From: Salinimonas iocasae
GTDB lineage: Bacteria; Pseudomonadota; Gammaproteobacteria; Enterobacterales; Alteromonadaceae
Assembly: GCF_006228385.1 (NCBI RefSeq)
Contig: NZ_CP039852.1
Location: 1,313,501-1,377,500 of the forward strand
Direction: 5' to 3'
Length of the DNA: 64,000 nt
Shown here: in pieces, positions 54,796-64,000 of the stretch
Numbering within the stretch: position 1 is the first letter of the stretch
Layout: every line of letters starts with the position of its first letter
Position numbers and translations under genes: made by a program
The notes under the pieces: model-generated
What the model was told of the DNA's origin: nothing
The model's input: only the letters and a program-made list of their open reading frames with translations
The model's database searches: none

Positions 54796-55563
54796 TTATC
54801 CGATGTATCGGCTGTCGGGATAATTAAGTTTGAGCGTCTTCATGGCGTTGTCTCGTAACTCTGTCAGGCCGAGTTCCTCATAGCTCGATACCATTATTTC
54901 TAACGCTCTCTGAACCTGGTCAGAATCAGGGAAATGTTCAATAACGTATCGACCCCGATTAGCCGCTGCGACATATGCTTCCCGACGCATGTAGAATTTC
55001 GCAATCGCAATTTCATAACTCGCCAGACGGTTCTTAATAAACATCATCCGCTTACGAGCATCAGCCGCATATTTACTGTCAGGATACTGTTGAATCAGTC
55101 TTCTGAAGTCGTCGAAGGCCTGGCGTGATTTTGCCGGGTCGCGGTCAGAGCGATCAATGTTCATTAGTTCCTGAAACAGATTGTTATCTGCTTCCATATT
55201 GACCAGGCCGCGCATATAAAATGCGTAATCGATATCAGAATGATTAGGGTTCAACCGAATGAAACGATCGATAGTTGCAACCGTCTCATCAATTTTACCG
55301 GACTTATAGTAGCTATAGATAAGATCGAGTTGCACCTGGTGTGACAAAGGCCCGAACGGATAGCGCGAGTCCAGCGCACTTAACGTGTTTGACGCTGCAC
55401 TGAAGTTACCGGCCTGCATATTTTGCTGCGCTTGCTGATACATTTGCTGCGCGCCCATATTTGCCAGTGCGGCTTGTTCTTCTGCGTCGTCAGAGGAGCT
55501 ACATCCTGCAACAGACACCATGACACCAACTACCAGCGGCGCCATATAACGGAATGTCTTCAT
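54796..55563 (-). CDS. bamD: Outer-membrane assembly lipoprotein BamD
   Basis: TPR-type lipoprotein of the BAM complex that inserts beta-barrel proteins. I choose the Met at 55563 (MKTFRYMAPLVVGVMVSVAGC, 255 residues) because it gives a normal lipoprotein signal with lipidated C21; the frame extends 14 codons further upstream without a signal-like sequence. The TPR pattern begins at MYQQAQQNMQAGNFSAASNTLSALDSRYPFGPLSHQVQLDLIYSYYKSGKIDETV and ends with TLKLNYPDSRYIG. It is divergent from rluD, as in E. coli (yfiO-rluD). Confidence 0.95.
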   Translation of the reverse strand: MKTFRYMAPLVVGVMVSVAGCSSSDDAEEQAALANMGAQQMYQQAQQNMQAGNFSAASNTLSALDSRYPFGPLSHQVQLDLIYSYYKSGKIDETVATIDRFIRLNPNHSDIDYAFYMRGLVNMEADNNLFQELMNIDRSDRDPAKSRQAFDDFRRLIQQYPDSKYAADARKRMMFIKNRLASYEIAIAKFYMRREAYVAAANRGRYVIEHFPDSDQVQRALEIMVSSYEELGLTELRDNAMKTLKLNYPDSRYIG

Positions 55564-55693
55564 ATTATTATCTCGTACCCCAATTCGTCGTTTTTGGTGT
55601 GGCAATTTTGCATTTATTTAACGCATTCTAACGTACTCATTCTGTGAATGACCACAGAATACTGCAAAGATCGTCTCAAGAAATCACAAAGCT

Positions 55694-55702
55694 TGTTATA
55701 AT
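55694..55702 (+). promoter_or_regulatory. Extended -10 promoter for rluD
   Basis: TGtTATAAT is a perfect extended -10 box, about 30 bases before the rluD ATG. The -35 is weak, as usual for this type. Confidence 0.6.
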
Positions 55703-55732
55703 GCGACTTTTCATTTAACGAATTGGCGCTTT

Positions 55733-56716
55733 ATGTCCCAGTCACAAAATACCGTGAATCTTGAGGCGGTAACTCAGCCCCATCACTTTGGTCAGAGGTT
55801 AGATCAGGTTTTAGCTGATTTGTTCCCTGAGTATTCACGCTCGAAGTTAAAAAGCTGGATTTTAGATGGCAATGTTACTATCAATGATGAAGTAAATACC
55901 ACACCCAGACACAAGATGGCGATGGATGAAACTGTCAAAGTCGCTGCTGTCATGGAAGTCCAGACGCTGAGCAAGCCTCAGGATATTCATTTAGATATCG
56001 TCTATGAAGATGACGCTATCCTGGTCATAAATAAACCGGCAGACCTGGTCGTACACCCGGGAGCGGGGAATCAGGATGGTACGTTACTCAACGCATTATT
56101 AAATCATGTTCCAGATATCGATAAAGTGCCCCGGGCCGGTATAGTTCATCGCCTGGATAAAGACACCACCGGCCTGATGGTCGTGGCTAAAACAATCCCT
56201 GCGCAAACGCATCTGGTAGAACAGTTGCAAGAGCGCACGATGAGTCGTGAATATGAAGCGCTTGCCATCGGTACGATGGTAGGTGGTGGAGAGGTTGATG
56301 CACCAATTGGACGTCATGCTACCAAGCGAACGCTAATGGCGGTGCGTGAAACCGGTAAGCCGGCCGTTACGCACTATCGGGTTAAAGAAAAATTTCGCGC
56401 CCATACTTACATCCGGCTTAAACTCGAATCTGGAAGGACCCATCAGATTCGGGTTCATATGACACATATAAAGCACCCACTGGTAGGCGATCCGGTATAT
56501 GGTGGTCGACCGCGTTTACCGCGCGAAGCTTCAGACACTTTCATCAATACGCTCCGTCAGTTTAAGCGTCAGGCACTCCATGCTGCACAGTTGTCCTTAT
56601 TCCACCCGGAAACTGAAGAGTGGATGACATGGCAGGCGCCGCTTCCCGAAGATATGGTCAATCTTTTGGACGTGGTGCGTGAGGATACTAAAGAGCATGG
56701 CTTCGACGACTACTGA
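55733..56716 (+). CDS. rluD: 23S rRNA pseudouridine synthase RluD
   Basis: Makes pseudouridines 1911, 1915 and 1917 in helix 69 of 23S rRNA. At 327 residues it has an N-terminal S4 RNA-binding domain (RLDQVLADLFPEYSRSKLKSWILDGNVTIN), then the catalytic RluA-type domain with GIVHRLDKDTTGLMVVAK (catalytic Asp D142) and LESGRTHQIRVHM. pgeF overlaps its end, the same order as in E. coli rluD-yfiH-clpB. No missing residues. Confidence 0.97.
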   Translation: MSQSQNTVNLEAVTQPHHFGQRLDQVLADLFPEYSRSKLKSWILDGNVTINDEVNTTPRHKMAMDETVKVAAVMEVQTLSKPQDIHLDIVYEDDAILVINKPADLVVHPGAGNQDGTLLNALLNHVPDIDKVPRAGIVHRLDKDTTGLMVVAKTIPAQTHLVEQLQERTMSREYEALAIGTMVGGGEVDAPIGRHATKRTLMAVRETGKPAVTHYRVKEKFRAHTYIRLKLESGRTHQIRVHMTHIKHPLVGDPVYGGRPRLPREASDTFINTLRQFKRQALHAAQLSLFHPETEEWMTWQAPLPEDMVNLLDVVREDTKEHGFDDY

Positions 56717-57434
56717 TTCTGTGTTGATCAGTCCGGCCTGGGCTGCACCGTCATCGGTAATCGCTTACTGTTCGACGCGGCTCGGTGGCGTAAGCCAGGG
56801 CGCTTATGCATCGCTGAATGTTGGATTGCACGTAAATGATAACCCTGTGTCAGTCTTACAAAACCGAGCCCGGCTACCCGGGCAGCAAAAGCTGCATTGG
56901 CTGAACCAGGTGCACGGAAACAACGTGGTCACCTTACCTTCCGGTAACATTGACGCTGATGCCAGTATAAGCTGCCATCGGGCACATTGGTGCGCCGTAA
57001 TGACCGCGGACTGTGTACCTGTACTATTGTGTAATATGGAAGGTACAGAAGTTGCCGCTGTTCACGCCGGCTGGCAGGGCTTAGATAAGAAAGTCATAGC
57101 CAAAACCATCGCGTCAATGCAAAGCCCTGCTTCAGAGCTTATGGCCTGGATAGGCCCTGCTATTTGCCAGCGGCACTATCAGGTTGATGAGCGGGTCGCC
57201 AGCAGATTTATGGACTACGAAGCTGCTGTGGTTAACGACAGCGAAATAGATAAATGGCGTATTGATTTGCCACATATTGCCGCGATGCAGTTAAATGATG
57301 CAAATGTTACAAACATCACTGATGCCGGATTATGCACATACAGTGAAGAGAAGCGCTTTTTCTCACATCGCCGCGCGACGCATCAGGGAATGTCTGCTAC
57401 GGGTCGAATGGTCAGTGTCATCGGCATCGTTTGA
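56697..57434 (+). CDS. pgeF: Purine nucleoside phosphorylase / peptidoglycan editing factor PgeF (YfiH)
   Basis: A 245-residue copper/zinc laccase-fold protein (DUF152). I use the ATG at 56697 (MASTTTDSV...), with an overlap of 20 bases with rluD; an in-frame GTG at 56679 lies further inside rluD. The metal and active-site residues are seen in WLNQVHGNNV, MTADCVPVLLCN, AAVHAGWQGL and GPAICQRHYQV. In E. coli it removes wrong L-Ser-containing peptidoglycan precursors; others show purine nucleoside phosphorylase activity. It ends 98 bases before clpB. Confidence 0.94.
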   Translation: MASTTTDSVLISPAWAAPSSVIAYCSTRLGGVSQGAYASLNVGLHVNDNPVSVLQNRARLPGQQKLHWLNQVHGNNVVTLPSGNIDADASISCHRAHWCAVMTADCVPVLLCNMEGTEVAAVHAGWQGLDKKVIAKTIASMQSPASELMAWIGPAICQRHYQVDERVASRFMDYEAAVVNDSEIDKWRIDLPHIAAMQLNDANVTNITDAGLCTYSEEKRFFSHRRATHQGMSATGRMVSVIGIV

Positions 57435-57471
57435 TTTAAATCAATAACCTGACGCAATTTTAATCTGTCAT

Positions 57472-57500
57472 CTTGAATCGCATGTAGTCTGTACCCATAA
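57472..57500 (+). promoter_or_regulatory. Heat-shock (sigma-32) type promoter for clpB
   Basis: CTTGAAT (57472-57478), 14 bases, aCCCATaa (57493-57500). The sigma-32 consensus is CTTGAAA, 13-14 bases, CCCCATnT: six of seven in the -35 and five of seven specified in the -10 match. It would start transcription about 25 bases before the clpB ATG. Confidence 0.72.
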
Positions 57501-57532
57501 ATTACTCAGGGTTTTTGCGAGAGATTTTCACT

Positions 57533-60124
57533 ATGCGTTTAGACAGATTCACCAGTAAATTTCAGATAGCCATCTCAGATGCGCAGTCGCTTGCACTGGG
57601 CAGAGACCATCAGTTCATTGAGCCTGTACATTTGATGACAGCCATGCTGAACCAGCAGGGCGGTTCCGTACGTCCACTGCTGGACCAGGCCAGTATTAAC
57701 GTCAATGCCCTGCGTTCTGCTCTGAGTGAGGCTATCGAACGACTGCCGAGAGTTGAAGGTGTTGGCGGCGATATCCAGCTGAGTAAGGAAACCGGCATAC
57801 TGCTGAATTTGTGCGACAAGATTGCACAGCAGCGAAAAGATGAATATATCACTTCTGAAATATTCGTACTGGCAGCACTTGAAGATAAAGGGCGGCTGGG
57901 AAGTATTTTAAAAGAGCTGAATCTGTCGAAAGCGAAAATAGAAAAAGCGATTGATACCATGCGCGGCGGACAGAAAGTTACCGATCCAAATGCTGAAGAC
58001 GTCCGACAGGCGCTTGAAAAATATACCACTGACCTGACAGAGCGGGCAGAGCAGGGCAAGCTAGATCCGGTCATCGGGCGTGATGATGAAATTCGTCGGA
58101 CTGTGCAGGTGTTGCAGCGCCGGACGAAAAATAACCCAGTCCTGATTGGAGAACCGGGCGTGGGTAAAACCGCCATCGTAGAAGGGCTGGCTCAACGCAT
58201 TATCAATGGTGAGGTGCCTGAGGGCCTTAAAGACAAACGTGTCCTGTCTTTAGATATGGGCGCACTGGTTGCCGGTGCCAAGTATCGTGGTGAGTTCGAG
58301 GAAAGATTAAAGGCAGTCCTGAATGAACTGGCCAAAGAAGAAGGCCGGGTGATTCTGTTTATTGACGAGTTGCATACTATGGTGGGCGCGGGTAAATCTG
58401 ACGGCGCGATGGATGCCGGCAACATGCTTAAACCCGCTCTGGCCCGTGGTGAGCTGCACTGTGTGGGCGCCACAACCTTAGACGAATATCGTCAGTATAT
58501 TGAAAAAGATGCTGCCTTAGAGCGCCGGTTCCAGAAAGTGTTAGTCGATGAGCCGTCTGTAGAAGATACCATCGCTATTTTACGCGGACTAAAAGAGCGC
58601 TATGAGTTGCATCATTCGGTCGATATTACTGACCCTGCAATTGTAGCCGCGGCAAGCTTATCGCATCGGTATATCAGTGACCGGCAGTTACCTGATAAAG
58701 CCATCGACCTTATCGACGAGGCTGCATCAAGCATCCGTCTGCAAATTGATTCCAAGCCAGAAGACATGGATCGGCTAGAGCGCCGAATTATTCAGCTTAA
58801 GCTGGAGGAGCAGGCGCTTGCTAAGGAAACTGACGATGCGAGCCACAAGCGTCTTGAAATGATTGAACTGGAGCGTGAGCAGGCTGAGCAAAAGTATGCC
58901 GAACTGGATAGCATCTGGAAGGATGAGAAAGAAGCGATGCAGGGCACCCAGAGCATCAAGTCTGAGTTAGAACAGGCGAAACTCGATCTGGAAATCGCGC
59001 GCAGAGCATCAGATCTAAACAGGATGTCCGAGTTACAATATGGCCGGATTCCTGAACTGGAGATGAAGCTTGAACGGGCTTCTGAAAGTGAGACTCGAGA
59101 AACATCACTGCTAAAAAATAAAGTTACCGACGCAGAAATTGCCGACGTATTGTCGCGTTGGACAGGTATCCCTGTCGCCAGAATGCTGGAAGGTGAGCGC
59201 GAGAAGCTTCTGCGCATGGAAGATGCTTTACATAAACGTGTGGTGGGCCAGAGTGAGGCAGTGACTGCTGTCTCCAATGCAATCAGGCGCTCCCGGGCTG
59301 GACTTGCCGATCCGGATCGGCCCATTGGTTCATTTTTGTTTTTAGGGCCGACAGGAGTGGGTAAAACAGAGCTATGTAAAGCGCTGGCTGGGTTCATGTT
59401 CGATACAGAAAATGCGATGGTACGTATCGACATGTCTGAATTTATGGAAAAACATTCAGTATCCAGACTGGTGGGAGCCCCTCCTGGCTATGTCGGCTAC
59501 GAGGAGGGCGGGTATCTGACTGAAGCAGTCAGACGCAAACCCTATTCGGTTATATTGCTGGATGAGGTGGAGAAAGCGCATCCAGATGTATTTAATATAT
59601 TGTTGCAGGTATTAGATGACGGGCGTCTTACTGACGGACAGGGGCGGACTGTCGATTTTAAAAATACAGTGGTCATCATGACTTCGAACCTTGGCTCAGA
59701 CATCATTCAGGATAAGCACTCCCAAAGTCAGTATGAGGAAATGAAATCGATGGTGATGAATGTGGTGGGACAACATTTCAGGCCAGAGTTTATTAACCGC
59801 GTGGACGATATCGTCGTGTTCCACCCCCTGGGCAAAGAAGAAATTAAGTCTATTGCCAAAATACAGCTGGCTTCACTGCGCGCGCGACTGGCTGATAAAG
59901 GGTTCAAACTTGAGCTTTCTGGTGCAGCGATGGATAAGCTGGCCGAGGCGGGGTTTGATCCCGTATTTGGCGCACGTCCGCTGAAGCGCGCTATTCAAAC
60001 GCAAATAGAAAACCCGTTGGCACAGGAGCTGCTATCAGGAAATATGGTTCCTGATTCAACTATCCGAATTGATGAGGATGATGAACAGATTATTATTCTG
60101 AAACCTGAAGCTGATACACATTAA
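57533..60124 (+). CDS. clpB: ATP-dependent protein disaggregase ClpB
   Basis: Hexameric AAA+ chaperone that, with DnaK, pulls proteins out of aggregates. I start at the ATG at 57533 ([26 protein letters not shown], 863 residues), as in E. coli; an upstream TTG at 57515 would add six codons. The parts are the N-domain (1-145), NBD1 with Walker [10 protein letters not shown], the coiled-coil middle domain (about 405-525: [18 protein letters not shown]...), and NBD2 with GPTGVGKTE. Both Walker B ([20 protein letters not shown]) sites are intact. A terminator follows. Confidence 0.98.
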   Translation: MRLDRFTSKFQIAISDAQSLALGRDHQFIEPVHLMTAMLNQQGGSVRPLLDQASINVNALRSALSEAIERLPRVEGVGGDIQLSKETGILLNLCDKIAQQRKDEYITSEIFVLAALEDKGRLGSILKELNLSKAKIEKAIDTMRGGQKVTDPNAEDVRQALEKYTTDLTERAEQGKLDPVIGRDDEIRRTVQVLQRRTKNNPVLIGEPGVGKTAIVEGLAQRIINGEVPEGLKDKRVLSLDMGALVAGAKYRGEFEERLKAVLNELAKEEGRVILFIDELHTMVGAGKSDGAMDAGNMLKPALARGELHCVGATTLDEYRQYIEKDAALERRFQKVLVDEPSVEDTIAILRGLKERYELHHSVDITDPAIVAAASLSHRYISDRQLPDKAIDLIDEAASSIRLQIDSKPEDMDRLERRIIQLKLEEQALAKETDDASHKRLEMIELEREQAEQKYAELDSIWKDEKEAMQGTQSIKSELEQAKLDLEIARRASDLNRMSELQYGRIPELEMKLERASESETRETSLLKNKVTDAEIADVLSRWTGIPVARMLEGEREKLLRMEDALHKRVVGQSEAVTAVSNAIRRSRAGLADPDRPIGSFLFLGPTGVGKTELCKALAGFMFDTENAMVRIDMSEFMEKHSVSRLVGAPPGYVGYEEGGYLTEAVRRKPYSVILLDEVEKAHPDVFNILLQVLDDGRLTDGQGRTVDFKNTVVIMTSNLGSDIIQDKHSQSQYEEMKSMVMNVVGQHFRPEFINRVDDIVVFHPLGKEEIKSIAKIQLASLRARLADKGFKLELSGAAMDKLAEAGFDPVFGARPLKRAIQTQIENPLAQELLSGNMVPDSTIRIDEDDEQIIILKPEADTH

Positions 60125-60135
60125 TTATCTAATCT

Positions 60136-60165
60136 AAAAAAGGAGGCGTTAGCCTCCTTTTTTAT
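60136..60165. terminator. Bidirectional terminator between clpB and prsT
   Basis: AAAAAAGGAGGC and GCCTCCTTTTTT form a 12-base perfect stem with a 4-base loop. It lies between the convergent clpB (+) and PrsT (-) genes and overlaps the PrsT stop by a few bases. Confidence 0.92.
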
Positions 60166-62939
60166 AGCGATTGCATTAATGTCTGAGCGTCCGGTTGTTC
60201 CCTAAATGATTTATTCAGTGTTTGATGCTTTTGCAATATTGCTCGTGCTTCTTCTTGTCGACCAAGTTTATTCAGCGTATAGGCGATATGGTATTGCACA
60301 CTGGGATCTGATGAATCCAGCGTATATGCCTGACGAAGCAGGCTTAATCCCTGGTGATAATCATCACTAAGAGAAAGCAGCCAGCCTTTTGTATCCATCA
60401 ACGCCGCGGAGCGCGGTTGCAGCTCAAGCGCTTTTTCTATCAGCGCTAATCCTTCCGTCAAATCATTTTCAGCATGAATATTGGCTAAGTTGTTCAGCAC
60501 AAATGCTTTATTTTCAAAATTTTCTTCCGCCAGCAACTGGTTGTAAGCTGCCTCGGCACGGGTATAGTCAGCCTTTATATAATACAGATCAGCCAGCAAA
60601 TGTTTTTGAAAAGTCTCGCCACTTTCACTGTTGGAAGACAGGTAATGGATTAGTGTGTCACGACCCGTTCCTGTCCGTGCAAGCTCGAAGGCTTTAACCA
60701 ATGCCAGCCTGAACATTGGTGCGCGCTCCAATGCTGTCATATAGTGTGAGAAACCTTGCTGAGGCTTATTGCTGGCAACGGCCAGGTCACCACGAAGCAT
60801 CGCCAGATTAGCCGTTTTACCGAACTGATTGGCAAAATCTGTCAACATATTCTCGCTTTGCTCAAGCCTGTTGTGGCGGATAAGAAACGACGCGTATTCC
60901 AAATAGGGGCGAGGCGCTTTTGGCGCAAGTTTGATTGCCTGCTGAAGAGATTTTTCTGCGCCGGATATGTCACCAGCCTGGGACTGTTGCTCTGCCAGTT
61001 GCAGCAATTTTTCCGGCTGTTGTGCCCACAGTGCGTACACCATTTTCAGCTGTGATTGCGCTTCGGCCGTGTTGCCCATTTCAGAAAGCACAGAAGCTTT
61101 TTGTATGTGAAAGTCAGCGGACAATCGATCGATACCAAGCAGGGCGTTAATTTCACTCAGCGCGGCTTTAAGTTCACCTTGTCTGGAATATACTGATACC
61201 AGTAGTTGCCTGGGGGTGGGATTGCGACTCTCTAAAGTTTTAGCAGCCAGTAAATGGTCTATGGCGTTTTCATCCTTACCATACGCAGTATAAATCTGTG
61301 CGGCAAGAATACGGGCGGGGACGTTAGTCTTATCCTGTCCGATGGCAAGCTCAATCGCTTCAGTACTGGTAGCCCAGTCTTTTTTAAAGAAACTAATTCT
61401 GGCTTTTGCAATCAGACCTGCCACATTGTCCGGATCTGCACCGAGCAATGTATCAACGGCTTTTTCTGCCTCAGCCATGCTATTGTTCCGAATCAATAAA
61501 TCGCTGACAAGTGCCTGATGCGCAATACTTTGCGGTTGCTTTTGCAAGAGTGACTTGGCGAGCTTAAGAGCACTTTTGTAATCTTCCTGTTCACTAAACA
61601 AGGCAATCTTCAGGCGTACCACCTCTTCGTTAGTTGAGCCTGCCAGTTCGTTAGCCAGTAACTGCCTGGCTTTCTCTGTTTCTTTACTGTGTAAAAGCAA
61701 TTTCGCTTTTAAAATGGAAAAGTTTTCCTGGCCTTCGTACCGGGTAGTCAGGGCGGGCAAAATCTGATTACACTTAAATGGTTTATTCATAGCCAGATTC
61801 AGTTCGCAGTACAACCGCGCCAAAGGCAAGTGTGAGATTACCGTTTGTTCGTACTTATCGAGTAAATTAGAGGCATCTTTATAATTACTGTTTTTTATCA
61901 TTGCATCGGCAAGCATGCTTAATTGCTCAGGAGATGCATCGCGTTTACCGACATACCGGTAAAGCTCGGTACTTGCCAGGCTGTAGTTTTTATTTAAATA
62001 AGCAACAATTCCCGCAATCAGACTCAGCTCTATGCGCTCATTTAGCTGCTTCTCTGTTAATAAACTCAGCTTATCTGTCAGCGATTTTAGAATTTTATCA
62101 GCCTCAGTATGATGTTGTGTCAGCGCTAGTATGCGCGCTTTAATAAGCTGATTTTGAATATCACCCGGGGTTTGAGCTTCAATTTCGTCAATAATGGCAG
62201 AAGCTTTGTCAAACTGGCCGCCTTCAGCCAGCGCGCCAGCATAAGATCGCATAGTCGCAGGATTTTGCGGTGCCAGTTCATAGGCTTTAGCATACACCGG
62301 CAGAGCCTCTTTTCCCTGTGCGGCATACAGTTTTGCCTGTGTGATGAGCGTAAGCGGTTCACTGTCACTAATCGACAAAGCACGTTTAACCAACTCCTGT
62401 GCTTGAGCAGGTTGGTTCTGGTCAAGTAACAAATTAGCCTGGGCATTAAGTAGCGGTACTACATTGGGATGCGTTTTTAGCGCCTGTGCATAGAGTGAGC
62501 GCGCATCATCGAGTTGATTGAGCCGTATGTAAGCCGTACCAGCAGCCAGAGTCACCGATACTTCAGCATCACCAGATAATTTGTGTCGCTTAAGCATGAC
62601 AAAAATCTTCTCATACTGACCTTCGCGTAAATAAGCACGCGATAAAGCAGGCAGTACAAGGCTTTTGTCACCGCCGGCGAGTAATACTTCTTCAAATTCC
62701 TCGATGGCTTCTTTAGTGTACCCGTCTAAAAGCAAAATGCGGCCCATTAACAGTTTTGCGGGTAAATGATCCGGGGACGCCTTTAGTACATGTTTCAATG
62801 TAAGATAAGCGCTTTGGACCTGGCCAGTGTTGAAGGCTGTCAACGCCTCATCGTACGAGGCGGAATGCGGGGTGGCATATGTCGACGCGCCGCCCATTAA
62901 CAACAAACTGAAAATACTGGCTTTGACAGATAATTTCAC
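60162..62939 (-). CDS. prsT: PEP-CTERM system TPR-repeat protein PrsT
   Basis: A 925-residue exported protein made of tetratricopeptide repeats, with a signal peptide (MKLSVKASIFSLLLMGGASTYA|TP). The repeats follow the PrsT pattern, for example SYDEALTAFNTGQVQSAYLTLKHVLKASPDHLPAKLLMGRILLLDGYTKEAIEEFEEVLLAGGD near the start. PrsT proteins accompany exosortase and PEP-CTERM genes and are thought to help assemble exopolysaccharide or protein on the surface. It lies beside a PEP-CTERM substrate; the exosortase is not in the window. Confidence 0.85.
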   Translation of the reverse strand: MKLSVKASIFSLLLMGGASTYATPHSASYDEALTAFNTGQVQSAYLTLKHVLKASPDHLPAKLLMGRILLLDGYTKEAIEEFEEVLLAGGDKSLVLPALSRAYLREGQYEKIFVMLKRHKLSGDAEVSVTLAAGTAYIRLNQLDDARSLYAQALKTHPNVVPLLNAQANLLLDQNQPAQAQELVKRALSISDSEPLTLITQAKLYAAQGKEALPVYAKAYELAPQNPATMRSYAGALAEGGQFDKASAIIDEIEAQTPGDIQNQLIKARILALTQHHTEADKILKSLTDKLSLLTEKQLNERIELSLIAGIVAYLNKNYSLASTELYRYVGKRDASPEQLSMLADAMIKNSNYKDASNLLDKYEQTVISHLPLARLYCELNLAMNKPFKCNQILPALTTRYEGQENFSILKAKLLLHSKETEKARQLLANELAGSTNEEVVRLKIALFSEQEDYKSALKLAKSLLQKQPQSIAHQALVSDLLIRNNSMAEAEKAVDTLLGADPDNVAGLIAKARISFFKKDWATSTEAIELAIGQDKTNVPARILAAQIYTAYGKDENAIDHLLAAKTLESRNPTPRQLLVSVYSRQGELKAALSEINALLGIDRLSADFHIQKASVLSEMGNTAEAQSQLKMVYALWAQQPEKLLQLAEQQSQAGDISGAEKSLQQAIKLAPKAPRPYLEYASFLIRHNRLEQSENMLTDFANQFGKTANLAMLRGDLAVASNKPQQGFSHYMTALERAPMFRLALVKAFELARTGTGRDTLIHYLSSNSESGETFQKHLLADLYYIKADYTRAEAAYNQLLAEENFENKAFVLNNLANIHAENDLTEGLALIEKALELQPRSAALMDTKGWLLSLSDDYHQGLSLLRQAYTLDSSDPSVQYHIAYTLNKLGRQEEARAILQKHQTLNKSFREQPDAQTLMQSL

Positions 62940-62985
62940 AATACTCTCGCTTTACTAATTCACGCAAATTACAGCTAGTCTACAC

Positions 62986-63012
62986 AAAAAAGCCCCTGCA
63001 CAGAGGGGCTTT
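62986..63012 (-). terminator. Terminator of the PEP-CTERM gene
   Basis: On the minus strand, AGCCCCT and AGGGGCT form a stem with a 6-base loop, followed by a T6 run. It begins 20 bases after the stop of the PEP-CTERM gene and separates it from prsT. Confidence 0.82.
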
Positions 63013-63029
63013 ATTGAATATTCTATTGT

Positions 63030-63758
63030 TTAGTGACGACGTCTGAGTGCCACTAGCCCAAGAAGCGCAAACAGAAATGCACTTGCCGGGGCAGGAACAC
63101 TGGCTGAGGGCGCATAATGTGTTGTCAGGGTTAATAGTTTCATATAGTCATTCTCCTTTGACCAGATACTATTGCCGCCAAAGTTGGAATTGTATGCACC
63201 AATAAGCCAGTATTTCGCTTCAGTTGCCACATTAGAGAAGCTTAGTGTATTAGAGTTGCTGAACTCAGTATTTGAAAAGCTTTTTGTAAATATCGCCTGA
63301 CTGGCAACATTCGCCCACGTATTGCCAGACAGCAGAGGAATAGAGTGAAAAGCCGCAACAGATAAATCATGGTCGTTATGCGTATAGCCCAGACTCAGAC
63401 CGCTGACACTGACAGAGTCGTCAAAAGAAAACAGGAGCATATCGTTGCTATAAGCATTGTCTATATAGTGACTGTCTTTGCTATAACCTTTTTGAATCTT
63501 ATTATAGTTTAGCAGTCCTGCTTCATTAGCACTGATTTTCGAACCGGCAATGGCGCCGTAATCAGTTCCTGACCAGGCGGTTATATTCAGGGTTTGCTTA
63601 TTCTGAGTCGTGGTCAACTCATTCCCGTAACCCTGATTGTTGAGCGAAAGTTTTGATTTGTAAGGGTTAAAATTCCAGACAGTATCGGCAGCATTAACCT
63701 GAGCGGGTACAAAGGTGACTGAGCAAATTAAAGCAACGGTATTTAAAAATTTATTCAT
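63030..63758 (-). CDS. PEP-CTERM sorting-domain protein
   Basis: A 242-residue exported protein. It has a signal peptide (MNKFLNTVALICSVTFVPAQVNA|AD), a 185-residue Ser/Asn-rich middle part likely to be beta-rich, and a C-terminal sorting signal: SVPAPASAFLFALLGLVALRRRH. This is a proline-containing motif (VPAP in place of VPEP), a membrane helix and a basic tail, as recognised by exosortase. The middle part is unknown to me. It is followed by prsT on the same strand, supporting a functional link in surface or matrix formation. Confidence 0.85.
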   Translation of the reverse strand: MNKFLNTVALICSVTFVPAQVNAADTVWNFNPYKSKLSLNNQGYGNELTTTQNKQTLNITAWSGTDYGAIAGSKISANEAGLLNYNKIQKGYSKDSHYIDNAYSNDMLLFSFDDSVSVSGLSLGYTHNDHDLSVAAFHSIPLLSGNTWANVASQAIFTKSFSNTEFSNSNTLSFSNVATEAKYWLIGAYNSNFGGNSIWSKENDYMKLLTLTTHYAPSASVPAPASAFLFALLGLVALRRRH

Positions 63759-64000
63759 TTTCTTTTCCAGGTAAAGCAGTACGCACTGAATCGGTACTAC
63801 AAAGCATCAGCCGTTGGGTAGTGCCATCATTTAGATGTATGTTGTTATTATTATCTCACCGTGACTCGCGTCATCTTAATTGACCTTTTGAGCTATTACA
63901 GCAGATTGTGTGTATGTACACTGATACCTGGTTATAAAAGTGGCAGGGCTGATTTTCTCTATCCTGAGTGCCCTGATATATGAAATACTATGCTGATTAG
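63759..64000. other. End-of-window non-coding stretch
   Basis: These 242 bases lie upstream of the PEP-CTERM gene (minus strand) and run to the window edge. No open frame of note and no clear promoter could be supported. A GG/GC pair of sigma-54 type was looked for and not found at the right spacing. Confidence 0.6.

Noticed and set aside
57610..58176. 188-codon open frame antisense to the start of clpB
   Set aside because: Same reasoning: it lies wholly within clpB and has a biased, low-information composition.
58792..59433. 213-codon open frame antisense to clpB
   Set aside because: It mirrors the clpB coding frame; the Ser/Arg-rich product is typical of antisense shadows, and clpB is certain.
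63759..64000. Sigma-54 promoter for the PEP-CTERM gene
   Set aside because: A TGGCAC occurs on the minus strand, but the expected GC at -12 is off by two bases and TTGC is absent.

Overview
The window reads as chromosomal DNA of a marine gammaproteobacterium, most likely an Alteromonadales member of the Alteromonas/Salinimonas type. This rests on gene order, on protein similarity recalled from known families, on a sodium-type flagellar motor (pomAB), and on PEP-CTERM/PrsT genes and a laminarinase-like GH16 enzyme. Nothing looks like a prophage, plasmid, transposon, CRISPR array, rRNA or tRNA. Coding density is high, and no gene-free stretch exceeds about 300 bases.

Region by region. (1) 1-4.5 kb: the tail of fkpB, ispH, and then a set of type IV pilus minor (pseudo)pilin genes in the usual place beside ispH but without pilY1. 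(2) 4.7-10.9 kb: nadE-glnB, slyD, ygfZ, sdhE-ygfX, a MaoC-type hot-dog protein and nadB. (3) 10.9-19.8 kb: the envelope-stress operon rpoE-rseA-rseB-rseC behind a sigma-E-type promoter, then lepA-lepB-rnc-era, pdxH and yjjV. (4) 19.7-25.9 kb: an AhpA/Smp-type membrane protein, serB, radA and two PilZ (c-di-GMP) proteins, with several tail-to-tail overlaps. (5) 26.1-39.6 kb: ettA, a solitary lpxD, glyA, nrdR, the riboflavin set ribD-ribE-ribBX-ribH with nusB-thiL-pgpA, and the convergent isoprenoid operon xseB-ispA-dxs. (6) 39.7-41.5 kb: pomA-pomB behind a sigma-28-like promoter. (7) 41.7-46 kb: a Fur-box-controlled TonB receptor with two inner-membrane partners. (8) 46.1-48.1 kb: a secreted multidomain GH16 glucanase behind a LacI-type operator. 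(9) 48.2-54.8 kb: a lipid-modification operon (NTF2-like, SDR, FAD amine-oxidase-like, DUF1365, CFA synthase), a divergent LON-domain protein, and an ECF sigma/ChrR anti-sigma pair. (10) 54.8-60.1 kb: bamD, rluD, pgeF and clpB with a heat-shock-type promoter. (11) 60.2-63.8 kb: the TPR protein PrsT and a PEP-CTERM substrate.

The most interesting accessory unit is region 9. The NTF2-like and LON-domain genes are divergent, and each has an upstream element of the form TGATC[C/T] or cGATCC, 18 bases, TA. This resembles the promoter recognised by ChrR-controlled ECF sigma factors, and the sigma/ChrR pair lies next door. I infer a singlet-oxygen or lipid-damage regulon in which CFA-type membrane lipid methylation is co-controlled with a stand-alone LON substrate-binding-domain protein of unknown role.

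Other points worth a look are a RibBX protein whose GTP-cyclohydrolase-II half has lost its zinc cysteines, minor pilins lacking the usual Glu+5, a corrected TonB-receptor start deduced from the overlapping promoter and Fur box, and a hairpin lying across the predicted rseB start.
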